The position numbers and the translations under genes are program-made. Under the pieces are notes generated by a model that searched no databases, was not told the origin of the DNA, and saw only the letters and a program-made list of their open reading frames with translations. Positions 1-9,055 of a DNA stretch of 64,000 nucleotides are shown piece after piece. The first letter of the stretch is position 1, and every line of letters begins with the position of its first letter. The stretch lies in contig JAPFFF010000070.1 in NCBI GenBank assembly GCA_039105265.1, positions 310,001 through 374,000 on the forward strand, written 5' to 3'. Source of the DNA: Tritrichomonas musculus. Lineage: Eukaryota > Parabasalia > Tritrichomonadida > Tritrichomonadidae.

Positions 1-2
1 CG

Positions 3-764
3 GCATATTTATCGTCAACAGTCTTAGACTTCATGAGAGAGAAGAACATAAAATACCGAACAACTACTGAGAATAACCATAATGTACTTGGCATTATTAA
101 TAGGTTTATGAGAACTATAAGAGATGCTATTGGTGAAAATAGGTTTATTCAACCAAAGGAGATGCATGATTTGGTCAACATATATAACAACTCTCCTCAT
201 AGGTCTTTAGATAATAAAGCACCTAATGATATTACTCCAGAGGATGAAATAAAGTACATACAAAAGAATGCACGCATTAATCCATACCATTTTAATCCAG
301 GTGAGAAGGTCAGGTTAGTACTTGAAAAAGAACCATTTGGTAAAAGAAGAAGTAATTTGTCCAATGAGTCTTATATAGTTGACTCGCAAAAAGGTAACCA
401 GTTTGTGGTCAGGTCCAAAGATGGTTCAACTAGTTCATTCCCTGGATATAGGTTGTTAAGGACAAGAGACAAAAGGATTAAAGTAGCTGAAAGACTAAAT
501 GAAGGTAAAGAAGGTATTATTGAACAAATATATAACTTTGATGAAGATACTGGTAAGTATGATTTAAAATGGGAAGGAGTCGAAGGTGATGATGCCTTTG
601 CTAGACAAACTATTAGAGATGTAAGGAGAGGTAATCCATTAGTACTTGGTACAGCAGAAAGACAATATTGGTTGGAACAAAAGAAAAATTATGAACGACA
701 AATTAAAGCAGGTCAAAAGGTTGAGGGCAAACCAATACCAGATAAAATTATGAAATACATTTAA
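3..764 (+). CDS. Polinton integrase, C-terminal part (window edge)
   Basis: This is the C-terminal portion of a retroviral-type DDE integrase, the enzyme that inserts the element into host DNA. The frame is open to the left window edge, so the true start is outside; the first ATG in view is at 33. The first 50 residues hold the end of the catalytic core (TTTENNHNVLGIINRF, then RTIRDAIG) with the typical follow-on NSPHRSL. Residues around 85-150 (GEKVRLVLEKEPFG to PGYRLLRT) resemble the SH3-like DNA-binding domain. A chromodomain-like segment follows (KYDLKWEGVEGDDAF), as in many Polinton and chromovirus integrases. The ATPase gene starts 10 bp downstream. An LTR-retroelement integrase is the alternative, but the capsid and ATPase neighbours favour Polinton. 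Confidence 0.85.
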   Translation, partial: AYLSSTVLDFMREKNIKYRTTTENNHNVLGIINRFMRTIRDAIGENRFIQPKEMHDLVNIYNNSPHRSLDNKAPNDITPEDEIKYIQKNARINPYHFNPGEKVRLVLEKEPFGKRRSNLSNESYIVDSQKGNQFVVRSKDGSTSSFPGYRLLRTRDKRIKVAERLNEGKEGIIEQIYNFDEDTGKYDLKWEGVEGDDAFARQTIRDVRRGNPLVLGTAERQYWLEQKKNYERQIKAGQKVEGKPIPDKIMKYI

Positions 765-774
765 AAATTTGTAA

Positions 775-1641
775 ATGGATGAACCCCCAAATGCAGAACT
801 CATAAATAAAGTAGAAACATTGATTAAAGAGACCTTACGGAAGAACATGAAAGAGATAGATGGTGCTTTGATTAAACCATTATCACCTGATTATCCTTTT
901 AGCACAAATGGTATATACTTTTTAATTGGTAAACCAGGTGCTGGTAAAAGTTTTTGGATATGGAGACATATTATGATAACAGAGAGGTTGTTTAAACATC
1001 CATACTACCAAAAGATAATATTTTGCTCAAGCTCTGGTAAAATGGATAAAACAGCTGAAACACTTAATAAACAGATACGATCAAGAATCGATTATGTAAA
1101 GGAAAGAGAATTAATGAGTTATCTTAAAAGACATCTTCGAAGAAAGATAAAGTATTATGCCATTGTCAAATATGTATTATCTCGAATGAAAGAGACCAAT
1201 GACGAAATGAGGAGGCTCATTGAGAAGCATCATTTAAATGAGCTCAATGATAAAATAATATATATAGCCAATAAGTTAGTCAAGTATGAAACATCATCAT
1301 ATCCATATAACACATTATTGATACTAGATGATTGTGCAGGTAGTGATTTATTAAAGAATGGTAATAGTGAATTTATCAAGTTGTTAACCAAGACAAGACA
1401 CTATAATTTAACATGTATCATGGCTATCCAAACTATTCGATTTGTTCATATGAATGCTAAAAGGTTAGCAACAGATATCATATGTTATACAGGATATAGT
1501 GAGGAAGATTTTACTAGCTTGTTGCAACAAACAAATAACTCATTAAATACTAAACAGACAGTAGCTGAATACTTACAACATAAAGAACCACATGAAAAAT
1601 TCGTAATGAATATTTCTGCTAATAAGTACTATTTCGAATAA
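775..1641 (+). CDS. Packaging ATPase (FtsK/HerA, poxvirus A32-like)
   Basis: A 288-aa P-loop ATPase expected to pump element DNA into a capsid. A Walker A motif GKPGAGKS lies near residue 53 after a hydrophobic strand (GIYFLI). A Walker B strand (NTLLILDD) follows near residue 182. Further on are a TKTRHYNLTCIMAIQT segment, matching the sensor region of A32-type ATPases, and a CYTGYSEEDF stretch. Length is typical of Polinton ATPases (about 230-300 aa). The start ATG sits 10 bp after the integrase stop. Element B carries a relative at 17052-17966 with the same order of motifs. The assignment to the packaging ATPase family is strong; actual packaging is inferred from the family. Confidence 0.9.
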   Translation: MDEPPNAELINKVETLIKETLRKNMKEIDGALIKPLSPDYPFSTNGIYFLIGKPGAGKSFWIWRHIMITERLFKHPYYQKIIFCSSSGKMDKTAETLNKQIRSRIDYVKERELMSYLKRHLRRKIKYYAIVKYVLSRMKETNDEMRRLIEKHHLNELNDKIIYIANKLVKYETSSYPYNTLLILDDCAGSDLLKNGNSEFIKLLTKTRHYNLTCIMAIQTIRFVHMNAKRLATDIICYTGYSEEDFTSLLQQTNNSLNTKQTVAEYLQHKEPHEKFVMNISANKYYFE

Positions 1642-1658
1642 TTTTTTATTTTTTAAAA

Positions 1659-2114
1659 ATGGGAATTGAACGTCATTCAGTAGAAGATTATTGGAAGCCA
1701 AATTATTCCAAAAAGCAACAATTTTCTCCATGGCAAGAGATAATAAAAGGAGGAGTAGGACTAGGCGGTAAGTTATTAATGGGAGCAGCAGATAGTTTTT
1801 CGGGAGGTCTTGCAAGTAAACTATTAGATGCTTCAGCAGGTGGATTAACCAAGCATGCTGGTGTTATTGGTTCAGTTGCGAGAGGTCTTGGTGAAAGCTA
1901 CTTGAGCGATAGTACAAGAAATAAAATAGCAAACATAGCTGACACAGCATTAAAATATGTCCCAGATGGAAAAGTGAAAACTGCCTTATCATCAATTAAT
2001 AAATCTGCAAAAGGTGAATCAGTTGGAGCACCTCTTGAAAAGCCAGCATTTTCGTCTAGATCATTACAAGAGAGTGACTTTACTACCAACAATCGGGCGA
2101 GAACCTACATCTAA
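1659..2114 (+). CDS. Small Gly/Ala-rich protein, putative minor virion protein
   Basis: A 151-aa protein with no family I can name. After a short polar N-terminus (residues 1-25) it is rich in Gly, Ala, Ser and Leu, with amphipathic or weakly hydrophobic stretches (GVGLGGKLLMGAADSF, ASKLLDASAGGLTKHAG). The tail is polar. This composition, and its place between ATPase and capsid, recall the membrane-active minor capsid proteins (adenovirus pVI-like) seen in Polintons and adenoviruses, but I see no diagnostic cleavage site. The ATG follows a T-rich tract and AAAA (TTTTTTAAAAATG), the start context used throughout this element. Function is inferred from position and composition only. Confidence 0.65.
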   Translation: MGIERHSVEDYWKPNYSKKQQFSPWQEIIKGGVGLGGKLLMGAADSFSGGLASKLLDASAGGLTKHAGVIGSVARGLGESYLSDSTRNKIANIADTALKYVPDGKVKTALSSINKSAKGESVGAPLEKPAFSSRSLQESDFTTNNRARTYI

Positions 2115-2161
2115 TGAAAACTCAAAAAAACTAAATTTTTGGACTTTTTTGTTTATTTTAA

Positions 2162-2713
2162 ATGTCAAAACATCTAACAGGTTCTAAGAGACTTGCAGTT
2201 ATTCATAAATGGTTGAATGGAAGGGATGACCCAGATTGGGAAGTTTTACCTACAAAAACCAAAGACAAGTATATTGTAAAACAGCGAAAAACTCCAATAA
2301 CTCGAGAATATCAAGAAAACTCAGAAAGTGAAAATAACGAAGAAACTCAAGAAAACTCAGACAGTGAAGAACATGAGGAACTTGAAGAAAAGCCAAGAAA
2401 GCCAATAAGTTCGAAAGCTGCACGAAAACCTCCAAAACCTCGAAAAACTCAACAAAGCCAAGTTTATGACCCTACTGTGAATGAGGAAATACTAAAACAG
2501 CTAAAATCACTAGGTGAAGAAATGAAGATAAGTCGAGAGAAGAAAGAACAGAGACGTATGATAAAGGAGGTTGTTGATAAAAGGATGAGTAAACCAAGAC
2601 AACAGTATGTTCCTGAAGAACCGCCACAACAATATGAAGAAGAACAACAACCTCAATATATACCTATGAGACCTATTGGTAGGAGAAATCGCATCTTTGA
2701 AGATATGATGTAA
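2162..2713 (+). CDS. Charged Pro/Gln-rich protein of unknown function
   Basis: A 183-aa, highly charged protein. Residues 1-45 are basic and may be folded (KHLTGSKRLAVIHKWLNGRD). Residues 50-75 form an acidic repeat (SESENNEETQENSDSEEHEE). Residues 78-100 are a Lys/Pro/Arg stretch (KPPKPRKTQQ). A likely helical segment covers 105-150, followed by a Pro/Gln/Tyr-rich tail with EEPPQQYEEEQQPQY. The pattern suggests a flexible nucleic-acid- or scaffold-binding virion protein. It lies immediately upstream of the major capsid gene (17 bp gap), where scaffold or minor capsid genes often sit. I do not recognise a family; the role is a guess from context. Confidence 0.65.
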   Translation: MSKHLTGSKRLAVIHKWLNGRDDPDWEVLPTKTKDKYIVKQRKTPITREYQENSESENNEETQENSDSEEHEELEEKPRKPISSKAARKPPKPRKTQQSQVYDPTVNEEILKQLKSLGEEMKISREKKEQRRMIKEVVDKRMSKPRQQYVPEEPPQQYEEEQQPQYIPMRPIGRRNRIFEDMM

Positions 2714-2730
2714 ATTTTTTTCTATCTAAA

Positions 2731-4413
2731 ATGCTTAACAAGGAATCCTATATGAAAACCTCAGCAGAGGTTTGTACTCAGATTGCATCTTACTTTGATG
2801 TTGTCGATAATTGCATAGCACTTAGTGATACTAATAAGGCATACTCATTAAATCCACAAACTTCGTATTCACCATCACCACCAATTAAGAGTGGTTCCTA
2901 TACAACATGTATTATCTCTCCTAATACTCATAATACTGCTGATATATATAATGGATTTATTCGAGCAGATATGAGAGTGATGATAAAAATAGACAAGCCA
3001 ATTCTAAGTGATTTAGAAAATGTCAGTGGTTATAATTTTGGTAAGGTATGGTTTGGTTTTAAGGATGCTCGAGATGCTGTTGAGAAGTATGAAATTGTAG
3101 CTAATGGTATGACGCTTTATACCCAGAACTTTGGATGTGAAGAATCCTTTTTAACTGCATGTTGTGCAAATGAAGTTACTAAAAGAGCTGATATATATAG
3201 TAAAGCAAGACATAAGGATATTTGGAATGATACTCATGGAAGGAGATGTGGTTTTGTTGCAAATCTTAACAAAGATGTGACTTCTGTCACTGAAACAATT
3301 AGATTAAAGATTGATTTGCGACGATTCCTACCTTTATCTAATATCAAGTACTTGCCAGCATTTGCAGGTAAAATCGAATTACGTCTTTACTTTTCAACAG
3401 CTGGTATGGTATATTGTCCAGTTGGTTTTGAAAAGAGCTTGGTTGCTAATCCACATATAATGAAAGACTTCAATGTTGATGAAATTACCAATGAATTTCG
3501 ACCTATTGGAGAACCAATATGGATGTGGACAAGTACCGAAAAAATAGCAATGGATAAGATTAATCACCCCAAGAATCTTCCACCTGTTGGTGAAAATCAT
3601 GGAGGAGCATATGAAATTGACGGAGCTAACAAGACTAAGGAAAGAGTTGACCGAACTATTTACAGTGATTGGAGAACTTGGAGTGTTGTTGATTATTCCA
3701 TTGAAGAATGTGCGAGTATTATACCTTGTTTTGGTATTCATGAATCTGTATATACATCACTTGTTCAAAGATATGCTAACCCTCAACATCCACTTACATT
3801 CCCAACACAGATTATGTCATTTTACACTTGTACAAGACCTCTTAATAATGAACAAGATAAAGCAACTATTACTATTACACCTAATTTTGTAGATAGTATG
3901 TTTTGCTTATTCCCACTTAAGCATACACATAAGACATACTTCAAGAATCCTATGTTTGAAGCATTTCATATGAATTGTGGTAATTACAATAATATTCCTG
4001 CTAAAGCATTTGGTACTAATGGTAAGTATCCAGAGTTCCTCGAATATTGCCAGAATGCAATGAACATGAATGGAGAGCAAAATGGATTTAATAAAGAGGT
4101 TATTGCAAGTTTAGCGAATGAGTATCAATATAATGAAAACACAACAGGCTATTATCCAAATGATAGGTCCTCATTCTTCATAGGTCTTCCTACTGAAACA
4201 GATGGAACATATCAACAAGGTCTTTCAAGTCTTGCACCTATTAACTTCGAATTGATATGTAGTCAAAAGGCAGATAATCCATTTAGACAGGAAGTAGATA
4301 CACCTCCATTATTATGCTTATTAACAGATATATCAATTAGTATCTTAATTAGACCAAATGGTATGCCACCATCAGTACGTATTGGTCCTTATGATTTAAC
4401 AACCCCTGAGTAA
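2731..4413 (+). CDS. Major capsid protein, double-jelly-roll type
   Basis: A 560-aa protein of the right length for a Polinton double-jelly-roll major capsid protein, the hexon that would build an icosahedral shell. The diagnostic-looking segment is near residues 195-230: LRRFLPLSNIKYLPAFAGKI, then ELRLYFSTAG. This matches the family pattern of a strand, an FP/LP-rich turn and a G-x-L/I-x-I/L-x-F strand. Element B's capsid gene has the same signature (LFPNGIIGDLSIRFQVSPAG), which supports both calls. The rest alternates beta-strand-like runs with loops and ends with SILIRPNGMPPSVRIGPYDL. A TAAAATG start context precedes it. The order ATPase, minor proteins, capsid is usual for Polintons. Confidence 0.82.
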   Translation: MLNKESYMKTSAEVCTQIASYFDVVDNCIALSDTNKAYSLNPQTSYSPSPPIKSGSYTTCIISPNTHNTADIYNGFIRADMRVMIKIDKPILSDLENVSGYNFGKVWFGFKDARDAVEKYEIVANGMTLYTQNFGCEESFLTACCANEVTKRADIYSKARHKDIWNDTHGRRCGFVANLNKDVTSVTETIRLKIDLRRFLPLSNIKYLPAFAGKIELRLYFSTAGMVYCPVGFEKSLVANPHIMKDFNVDEITNEFRPIGEPIWMWTSTEKIAMDKINHPKNLPPVGENHGGAYEIDGANKTKERVDRTIYSDWRTWSVVDYSIEECASIIPCFGIHESVYTSLVQRYANPQHPLTFPTQIMSFYTCTRPLNNEQDKATITITPNFVDSMFCLFPLKHTHKTYFKNPMFEAFHMNCGNYNNIPAKAFGTNGKYPEFLEYCQNAMNMNGEQNGFNKEVIASLANEYQYNENTTGYYPNDRSSFFIGLPTETDGTYQQGLSSLAPINFELICSQKADNPFRQEVDTPPLLCLLTDISISILIRPNGMPPSVRIGPYDLTTPE

Positions 4414-4440
4414 AAAGATGTATATTTTATTTTATAGAAA

Positions 4441-4875
4441 ATGTCGAATGATTATAGAAGCCCACATGCTGAGATTGTTGGAAGAGAAGGTATGATGTAT
4501 AATGAAGCTACCATGAAAAATAAAGACATAGAGTTTCAACATTTTGGTGTGTTCAGTAATACTAATACTTATTCTGTAACCTTCAACCCATATATTAATC
4601 GACCACCTACCCAGATTATTGAACATGAGGACCCTGTTAGATTTCCAGATACTCGAGAACATATAACCAAACCTGTTCGTGAACCTCCTGTTAGTATTAC
4701 AGATGGTGGTTTTTATCGACATATAGGTGAAAAAGATAAACCAGTACCTCTCTTACCAAAATATCTTAAGAAGCCTGAGAAACCACCAATGCAAGGTAGA
4801 GCAAGAGAATATAATAAACAAGATATTCGATATGGACCTACCCAACATATCTTTACCCAAAATAACATATATTAA
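4441..4875 (+). CDS. Unknown protein downstream of capsid gene
   Basis: A 144-aa protein rich in Pro, Tyr, Arg and His with few hydrophobic runs. Features include EFQHFGVFSNTNTYSVTFN (residues 28-46), possibly a beta hairpin, then a Pro-rich half (VREPPVSITDGGFYRH, KPVPLLPKYLKKPEKPP). No catalytic motif or membrane segment is visible. It starts 27 bp after the major capsid stop, in the same strand block as the ATPase and capsid, and its ATG follows TTTTATTTTATAGAAA. A virion cement or minor structural role would fit the position, but nothing in the sequence proves it. Element B has no counterpart that I could recognise. Confidence 0.6.
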   Translation: MSNDYRSPHAEIVGREGMMYNEATMKNKDIEFQHFGVFSNTNTYSVTFNPYINRPPTQIIEHEDPVRFPDTREHITKPVREPPVSITDGGFYRHIGEKDKPVPLLPKYLKKPEKPPMQGRAREYNKQDIRYGPTQHIFTQNNIY

Positions 4876-4899
4876 TTTTTTATTGAATTTTTTATCCAG

Positions 4900-5346
4900 A
4901 TGAAAATGACAACAAGAAACGTCTATGACTATGTCAATGAACTTCGCGCAAAATGTGCTCCAAATACTAAACAATGTAATTTCTCGATACTTTGTGACAA
5001 GTACCCAATGAAAGCAGGAGAATGGAGCTATTTAGGCAAAGTACTTTATGTCTCAATCAAGATAAAAGACAAGTGCCACAGATTTTATCCAGATAAGCTC
5101 AAAGAACTTGATCTTGACTCAATATTTATTAAGCCTAACTCAAGGAGAAAAATATCTGAAGATTTCGAAGAGTTCTACATAAATGGAAACACTACCACTC
5201 AAGAGTATCAAGGAATCAAATACTACAACTACTCCATTGCAGCTGCTCCTACAAGTCATAAACCAAAAATCGATGCTCTCAAGCAGAAATATCAAATTGA
5301 GTCATTTGACATGTTTATTGGAGAACAGCTAGACTTAGTACTTTAA
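4900..5346 (+). CDS. Conserved Polinton protein, shared family with 16599-17063
   Basis: A 148-aa protein of unknown function, clearly the same family as the element B gene at 16599-17063. Both share an N-terminal MKM(T/S)T..VYDY(V/I)N, QC(N/D)FSILCD(K/R)YP, RFY.DK, RR(K/R)IS and KYYNYSI, in that order and with similar spacing. The conserved core, alternating hydrophobic residues and absence of membrane segments suggest a small globular protein. A nearby in-frame ATG two codons downstream (MTTRN) is an alternative start. Retention in two diverged elements means it is under selection in this family. I do not recognise an outside homologue. Confidence 0.75.
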   Translation: MKMTTRNVYDYVNELRAKCAPNTKQCNFSILCDKYPMKAGEWSYLGKVLYVSIKIKDKCHRFYPDKLKELDLDSIFIKPNSRRKISEDFEEFYINGNTTTQEYQGIKYYNYSIAAAPTSHKPKIDALKQKYQIESFDMFIGEQLDLVL

Positions 5347-5367
5347 GCCTATTTTTTCCCAACCTAA

Positions 5368-5892
5368 ATGATTAAGAAGAGGGGTACAACCAATGGAGTT
5401 CAAGCAAATGTATCTTTAGAACCATCAGCAGCTGCATCATCTACATCAAACATCAACAACAACATTATTATTAATAAGAGAGATGATGGCAAGGAAGACA
5501 TTGTTATTACAAGAGACATTGGAGTGCAAACTGAACCTGTTGAAGTTGAACCAGATGTACGTAATGTTATACTTGAAGCATATGCACAAATACTACTTAA
5601 TCAAGACAAAGCACTACTAGCTAACATTATATCAAAGAAATGCATCATAGTACCTATTGAATCTCTTAGCAACATCATCAAAGCAATACTACATGTTAGT
5701 GAGGTTGAAGTACAACTTAATGAAGATGTTGGATGTTGTGCAGCTAAGAGCAATCCAATAAGAAAAATAGATGCTATTAAGATTATTAAAGATAATGGAG
5801 AGGTAGTCATTGACTTGAAACAAGTATATAATAAAGAATATAATGAGCTTGTTAATAATTATCATGTATGCTTAAAATATTGCATAGTATAA
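5368..5892 (+). CDS. Conserved Polinton protein, shared family with 18133-18708
   Basis: A 174-aa protein. The first 50 residues are low-complexity (Ser/Ala then an Asn/Ile run) and probably disordered. The C-terminal 120 residues match the product of 18133-18708 in element B. Shared features are a Leu/Ile-rich helix region, a VE(V/L)x(L/V)NxDxxC-C patch around LNEDVGCCAAKSN, and the ending YN.EYNELV...CLKYCIV versus YNSIYTELI...SLKTCI. Conserved cysteines (EDVGCCA against DDCACNGC) could bind metal or form a disulphide. It sits 21 bp after the 4900-5346 gene, and the two families are also near each other in B, so they may act together. Confidence 0.72.
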   Translation: MIKKRGTTNGVQANVSLEPSAAASSTSNINNNIIINKRDDGKEDIVITRDIGVQTEPVEVEPDVRNVILEAYAQILLNQDKALLANIISKKCIIVPIESLSNIIKAILHVSEVEVQLNEDVGCCAAKSNPIRKIDAIKIIKDNGEVVIDLKQVYNKEYNELVNNYHVCLKYCIV

Positions 5893-5967
5893 AAAAGACA
5901 TATTAAAAAAACTTAAAAAAGACATATATAAAAAAACTTAAAATTAGAAGTAATTATTTTTTTACTC

Positions 5968-6339
5968 TTACTCCTTGTCTTTTGGAGATGAAGCTTCTTG
6001 TTCATCTTCATCTTCTTCTTCTTGTGTCTCTTGCGAGTCAGGCACTATAGGCACGTGAAAGCCAATAGATTTTGGTGTTGTAGATTGAGGAATCTTTTTA
6101 TGAAAAACCTCGCAGGTAGTGAGATTCATTTGAGTAAGTGCTTCAGCAATCTTGTTCATGTTTGCTTGTATCAAAGGGTCATAGATGGTGCAGACATTAG
6201 ATGATGTCGAGTTTATTATTTTTTGGTTGAACAGAAATATCACCTCTTTAATAGCATTGGCTATTTCAACATGAGCATTTTTGATAGCTAGCTTTTGCTG
6301 TTTTTGGAATTCTTTGAAGTCATTTCCAGAACGCGACAT
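5968..6339 (-). CDS. Small coiled-coil-like acidic-tailed protein
   Basis: A 123-aa protein on the minus strand, the first minus gene in element A. Residues 1-70 look helical (KEFQKQQKLAIKNAHVEIA, then LIQANMNKIAEALTQMN). The C-terminal 25 residues are strongly acidic (SQETQEEEDEDEQEASS). It diverges from the bZIP-like gene at 6416 across a 76-bp AT-rich gap that must hold both promoters. No enzyme motif is visible. Element B has a similarly small, helical minus-strand gene at 18763-19008 in a comparable neighbourhood, but sequence similarity is too weak to call them homologues. Confidence 0.6.
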   Translation of the reverse strand: MSRSGNDFKEFQKQQKLAIKNAHVEIANAIKEVIFLFNQKIINSTSSNVCTIYDPLIQANMNKIAEALTQMNLTTCEVFHKKIPQSTTPKSIGFHVPIVPDSQETQEEEDEDEQEASSPKDKE

Positions 6340-6415
6340 TTTAAAAAATGAAGTGATTTTGTTTGCGAATATTCAATTTTCAAAAATAATTCAATTTTTT
6401 TTCTCGAATGAAATC

Positions 6416-6694
6416 ATGAGCCAAAATTTAGATTTGGGTGAGTTCAAGGAAACAGCTATCATCAAGAAGTTGAAGAAGTCCAAGAGTAACAACAACCTCA
6501 AAAATATTGATACTGCAAAAACTGAAACAACAGAAAAACGTGGTAGAAAGCAAAAGTATGCAACTGTTGAAGAACGAAATGAAGCACGTAAACAACAACA
6601 AAAGGCATATCGTGAAAGAAAGAAAAAAGAAGTACAAAGTATGAAGGAAAAAATAATGTCGTATGAAAGCAAAAAGGTATCACATGAAGAATGA
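6416..6694 (+). CDS. bZIP-like small DNA-binding protein
   Basis: I place the start at the ATG at 6416 (MSQNLDLGEF) rather than the longer frame, because the upstream part is a shadow of the opposite-strand gene; this gives 92 aa. Residues 45-85 carry a basic region like fungal Yap-type bZIPs: EERNEARKQQQKAYRERKKK followed by a short heptad-like helix (VQSMKEKIMSYE). A GRKQKYAT segment just before is also basic. The leucine zipper is very short, so it may pair with another protein. The coding end (KKVSHEE) overlaps the first unit of the GGTATCACATGA array at 6675-6751, so the gene's end and a cis element share bases. A regulatory role is inferred. Confidence 0.6.
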   Translation: MSQNLDLGEFKETAIIKKLKKSKSNNNLKNIDTAKTETTEKRGRKQKYATVEERNEARKQQQKAYRERKKKEVQSMKEKIMSYESKKVSHEE

Positions 6695-6751
6695 GGTATC
6701 ACATCAGGAAAAAGGTATCACATGAGGAAAAAGGTATCACATGAGGAAAAA
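6675..6751 (+). repeat. Iteron-like array of GGTATCACATGAGGAAAAA
   Basis: Four tandem units of about 19 bp start near 6675, 6694, 6713 and 6732. Core: GGTATCACATGA followed by GGAAAAA; one copy reads ATCACATCAGG. Each unit contains CACATG, an E-box-like hexamer. The first unit lies in the end of the bZIP-like gene and the array fills the gap before the winged-helix-like gene and the polymerase. The same motif, inverted, forms the array at 16380-16567 beside element B. An origin, promoter/enhancer or element-end signal are all possible. Confidence 0.85.
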
Positions 6752-6774
6752 CAAGTATATAAAAAAATTTTTTT

Positions 6775-6993
6775 TTAGTTATTCATTTTTTTGTAGTACA
6801 TTGTTATTAGCTTATTGTTTTTTTTCACTCTCTTATGAGTAAAGTGTCTCTTTGTTCCATCGAGGTGCCCGAAACCAAGTCGAGTAATAGATAGTTCATG
6901 ACCAAAGAACATGTTGTACAAGTTAACAATGTCTCTTGCAGGATAACAATCTTTCTCGAGGTTGTCAAACCATTCATGCAGAACATAGTACAA
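6775..6993 (-). CDS. Small winged-helix-like protein (putative)
   Basis: A 72-aa minus-strand frame that reads like a genuine small DNA-binding domain rather than a shadow. It has YPARDIVNLYNMFFGHELSI followed by TRLGFGHLDGTKRHFTHKR and KKNNKLITMYY. This matches the usual layout of a winged helix: helix, helix, recognition helix with LSITRLG, then a basic wing and a final strand. It diverges from the polymerase gene and overlaps its beginning. In element B a minus-strand regulator-like gene (19047-19397) holds the same position beside the polymerase, which supports a real gene. The overlap with the polymerase region and small size leave room for doubt. Confidence 0.45.
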   Translation of the reverse strand: MYYVLHEWFDNLEKDCYPARDIVNLYNMFFGHELSITRLGFGHLDGTKRHFTHKRVKKNNKLITMYYKKMNN

Positions 6994-9055
6994 GACTCAT
7001 TGAGAATAATAAAAAGAAACAAAATACATGGTCAAGGATTTATTATAGCGACTTCGAAACAAACTCGACAGTCAGTCCACATATACCATATCTCAATTGT
7101 ACGATCTTTCGAGATAAAGCCAACATACATAAAATATCTATTCAAGGTGAAGATTGTGGACAGAAGCTCTTGAATTATTTATGGAGTGGCTCATTAACAT
7201 ATTTTCACAACCTCAAGTATGATGCATGTTTTTTCATTAACACACCTGGATGGGATACACAGATAACAGAACGAAGTGGAACTGTGTTGCAAATCATCAT
7301 GACATTATTCGAAGAAGGTACAAGGAAAGTCAAAAAGAGATTAACATTCAGGAACTCATATATAGTATAATACCTCAAGCATTAAGTAAATTTGCTACAA
7401 TGTTCAACCTCAATGTTCACAAGGAAGTCATGGCATATAAGCTATATATACAAGAGAACATTCAAAGAAGAATTGTTGATGCTACTGAGTTCCAACAGCA
7501 ATACATCGATGAAAATGCAGATAAGTTATCGAAAGCACAACTTGATGCAAATTGCAAGCAGATTATCGAAAATGCAAAAATTGCAAATTGTTATAATGAT
7601 GGCAAAATCGACATCATTAAATATGCCATCTTCTATTGTTTCAAGGACTGTATTGTTTTGATGAAGGGAATGGAAAAATTTAATGAAGACCTGAAAGCAG
7701 TCTTTAAAGAAACAAAGACAGATATTTATGGTGTTCATGATTTTATATCTATAAGTGCTATTGGATACTGCTTTGCCAAGAAATATGGTTGCTTTGATGG
7801 ATGTTATGAACTATCAGGTAAGTGTCAAGACTTCATACAACGATGTGTCTCTGGTGGAAGAACAATGACAGCAGGTAATGAAAAGCAATACATCGAAGGA
7901 AGGATACAAGACTTTGATGCAGTTAGCTTATATCCATCTGCAATGTATGTCATGGATGGTATACCAAAAGGAAGACCTAAAGTAATACCACAAGGTACTA
8001 CCCATGAACAACTTATGCAATATGATACATTCTTTATCGAAGTCAACATCAAGAAACTCGAATGTAAATCAAAAGAGCCATATAAATTTGGACAAGTATT
8101 TACAAGGAATGAAGCAGGTAGTAAAATATTCGGCAATTTCCTTGTTGACCATTATTATATCGATAAAGTAGGTCTCATGGACTTGTTCGAATTTTATGAT
8201 GTTGAATATGAGTTAATACGTGGCTATTACTTTGATGAAGGATTTAACAAGAAAATCAATGAGTTCATTGAGAAGCTCTTTAATCTCAGGGCAAGTTATA
8301 AAAAGCAAAAGAACCCTCTTGAACAAACAATAAAGCTCCTCCTCAACTCCATATATGGCAAGTCAATATTGAAAGCAACAAAGACTGAAACCAAGACAGT
8401 ACCAAAAAGCCAACTATACAAGTACCTATGGAGGAACTACAACTTTATCAAGGAGGTTGTTGAAGATGCTAATATTGATAAGTGCTATGTCAAGAAGTTG
8501 AAACCAATTAATGACCATTTCAACCTACCTCAATTTGGTGCAAGCGTTCTCTCTTGGAGTAAGAACTTAATGAACAGGGTTATGGCTACAGCTGAGCAAG
8601 CAGGTATACCTATCTTTTATCAAGATACTGATAGTATGCATGTACTTGAAAAAGATGTACCAAGGATAGCTGACTTATTCCAGTTCAAGTATCATCAACC
8701 TCTTATTGGAAAAAATATGTGTCAGTTTCATAATGACTTTGATGAGTTCGAAGGTAGTCAAGGGGAAATACACTCAAGAAAACTCATTGCACTTGGTAAA
8801 AAGAGCTACCTCGATATCTTGGTTGATGAACAAGGAAATGAAGGATATCATATTAGACTCAAAGGAATTCCAAAACAAGTTATTCTCAACAAGTGCAAAA
8901 GGATGGATATCTCAGTTGAAGAGCTTTTTGAAAGAATGCATGAAGGAGAAAGCATGACATTTGATTTGTTGGATGGTTCGAATGCATTCAGGAAGTCAAA
9001 GACATTTCAACAAACCAACTTACCTAAATTTGCACGTACTCTTAGGTTTACTTAG
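6936..9055 (+). CDS. Protein-primed family B DNA polymerase (broken copy)
   Basis: This is the replicative polymerase of element A, of the protein-primed PolB class used by Polintons and adenoviruses. The front carries the exonuclease I motif (YYSDFETNS) and an HNLKYDACFF segment like exonuclease II. The main body carries palm motif A (DFDAVSLYPS), motif B (KLLLNSIYGKS) and motif C (YQDTDSMHV), then LGKKSYLDIL and a thumb region. The polymerase lacks the HNH insert found in the element B enzyme. The gene appears broken, about once. It is followed, with 8 bp of convergent overlap, by the minor capsid gene on the other strand. Confidence 0.88.

Noticed and set aside
1-764. LTR retrotransposon, based on the retroviral-type integrase
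   Set aside because: No reverse transcriptase, gag or LTR is seen, and the next genes are the Polinton ATPase and capsid.
3394-3892. Frames on both strands inside the capsid gene
   Set aside because: They overlap the well-supported major capsid frame and show no protein features of their own.
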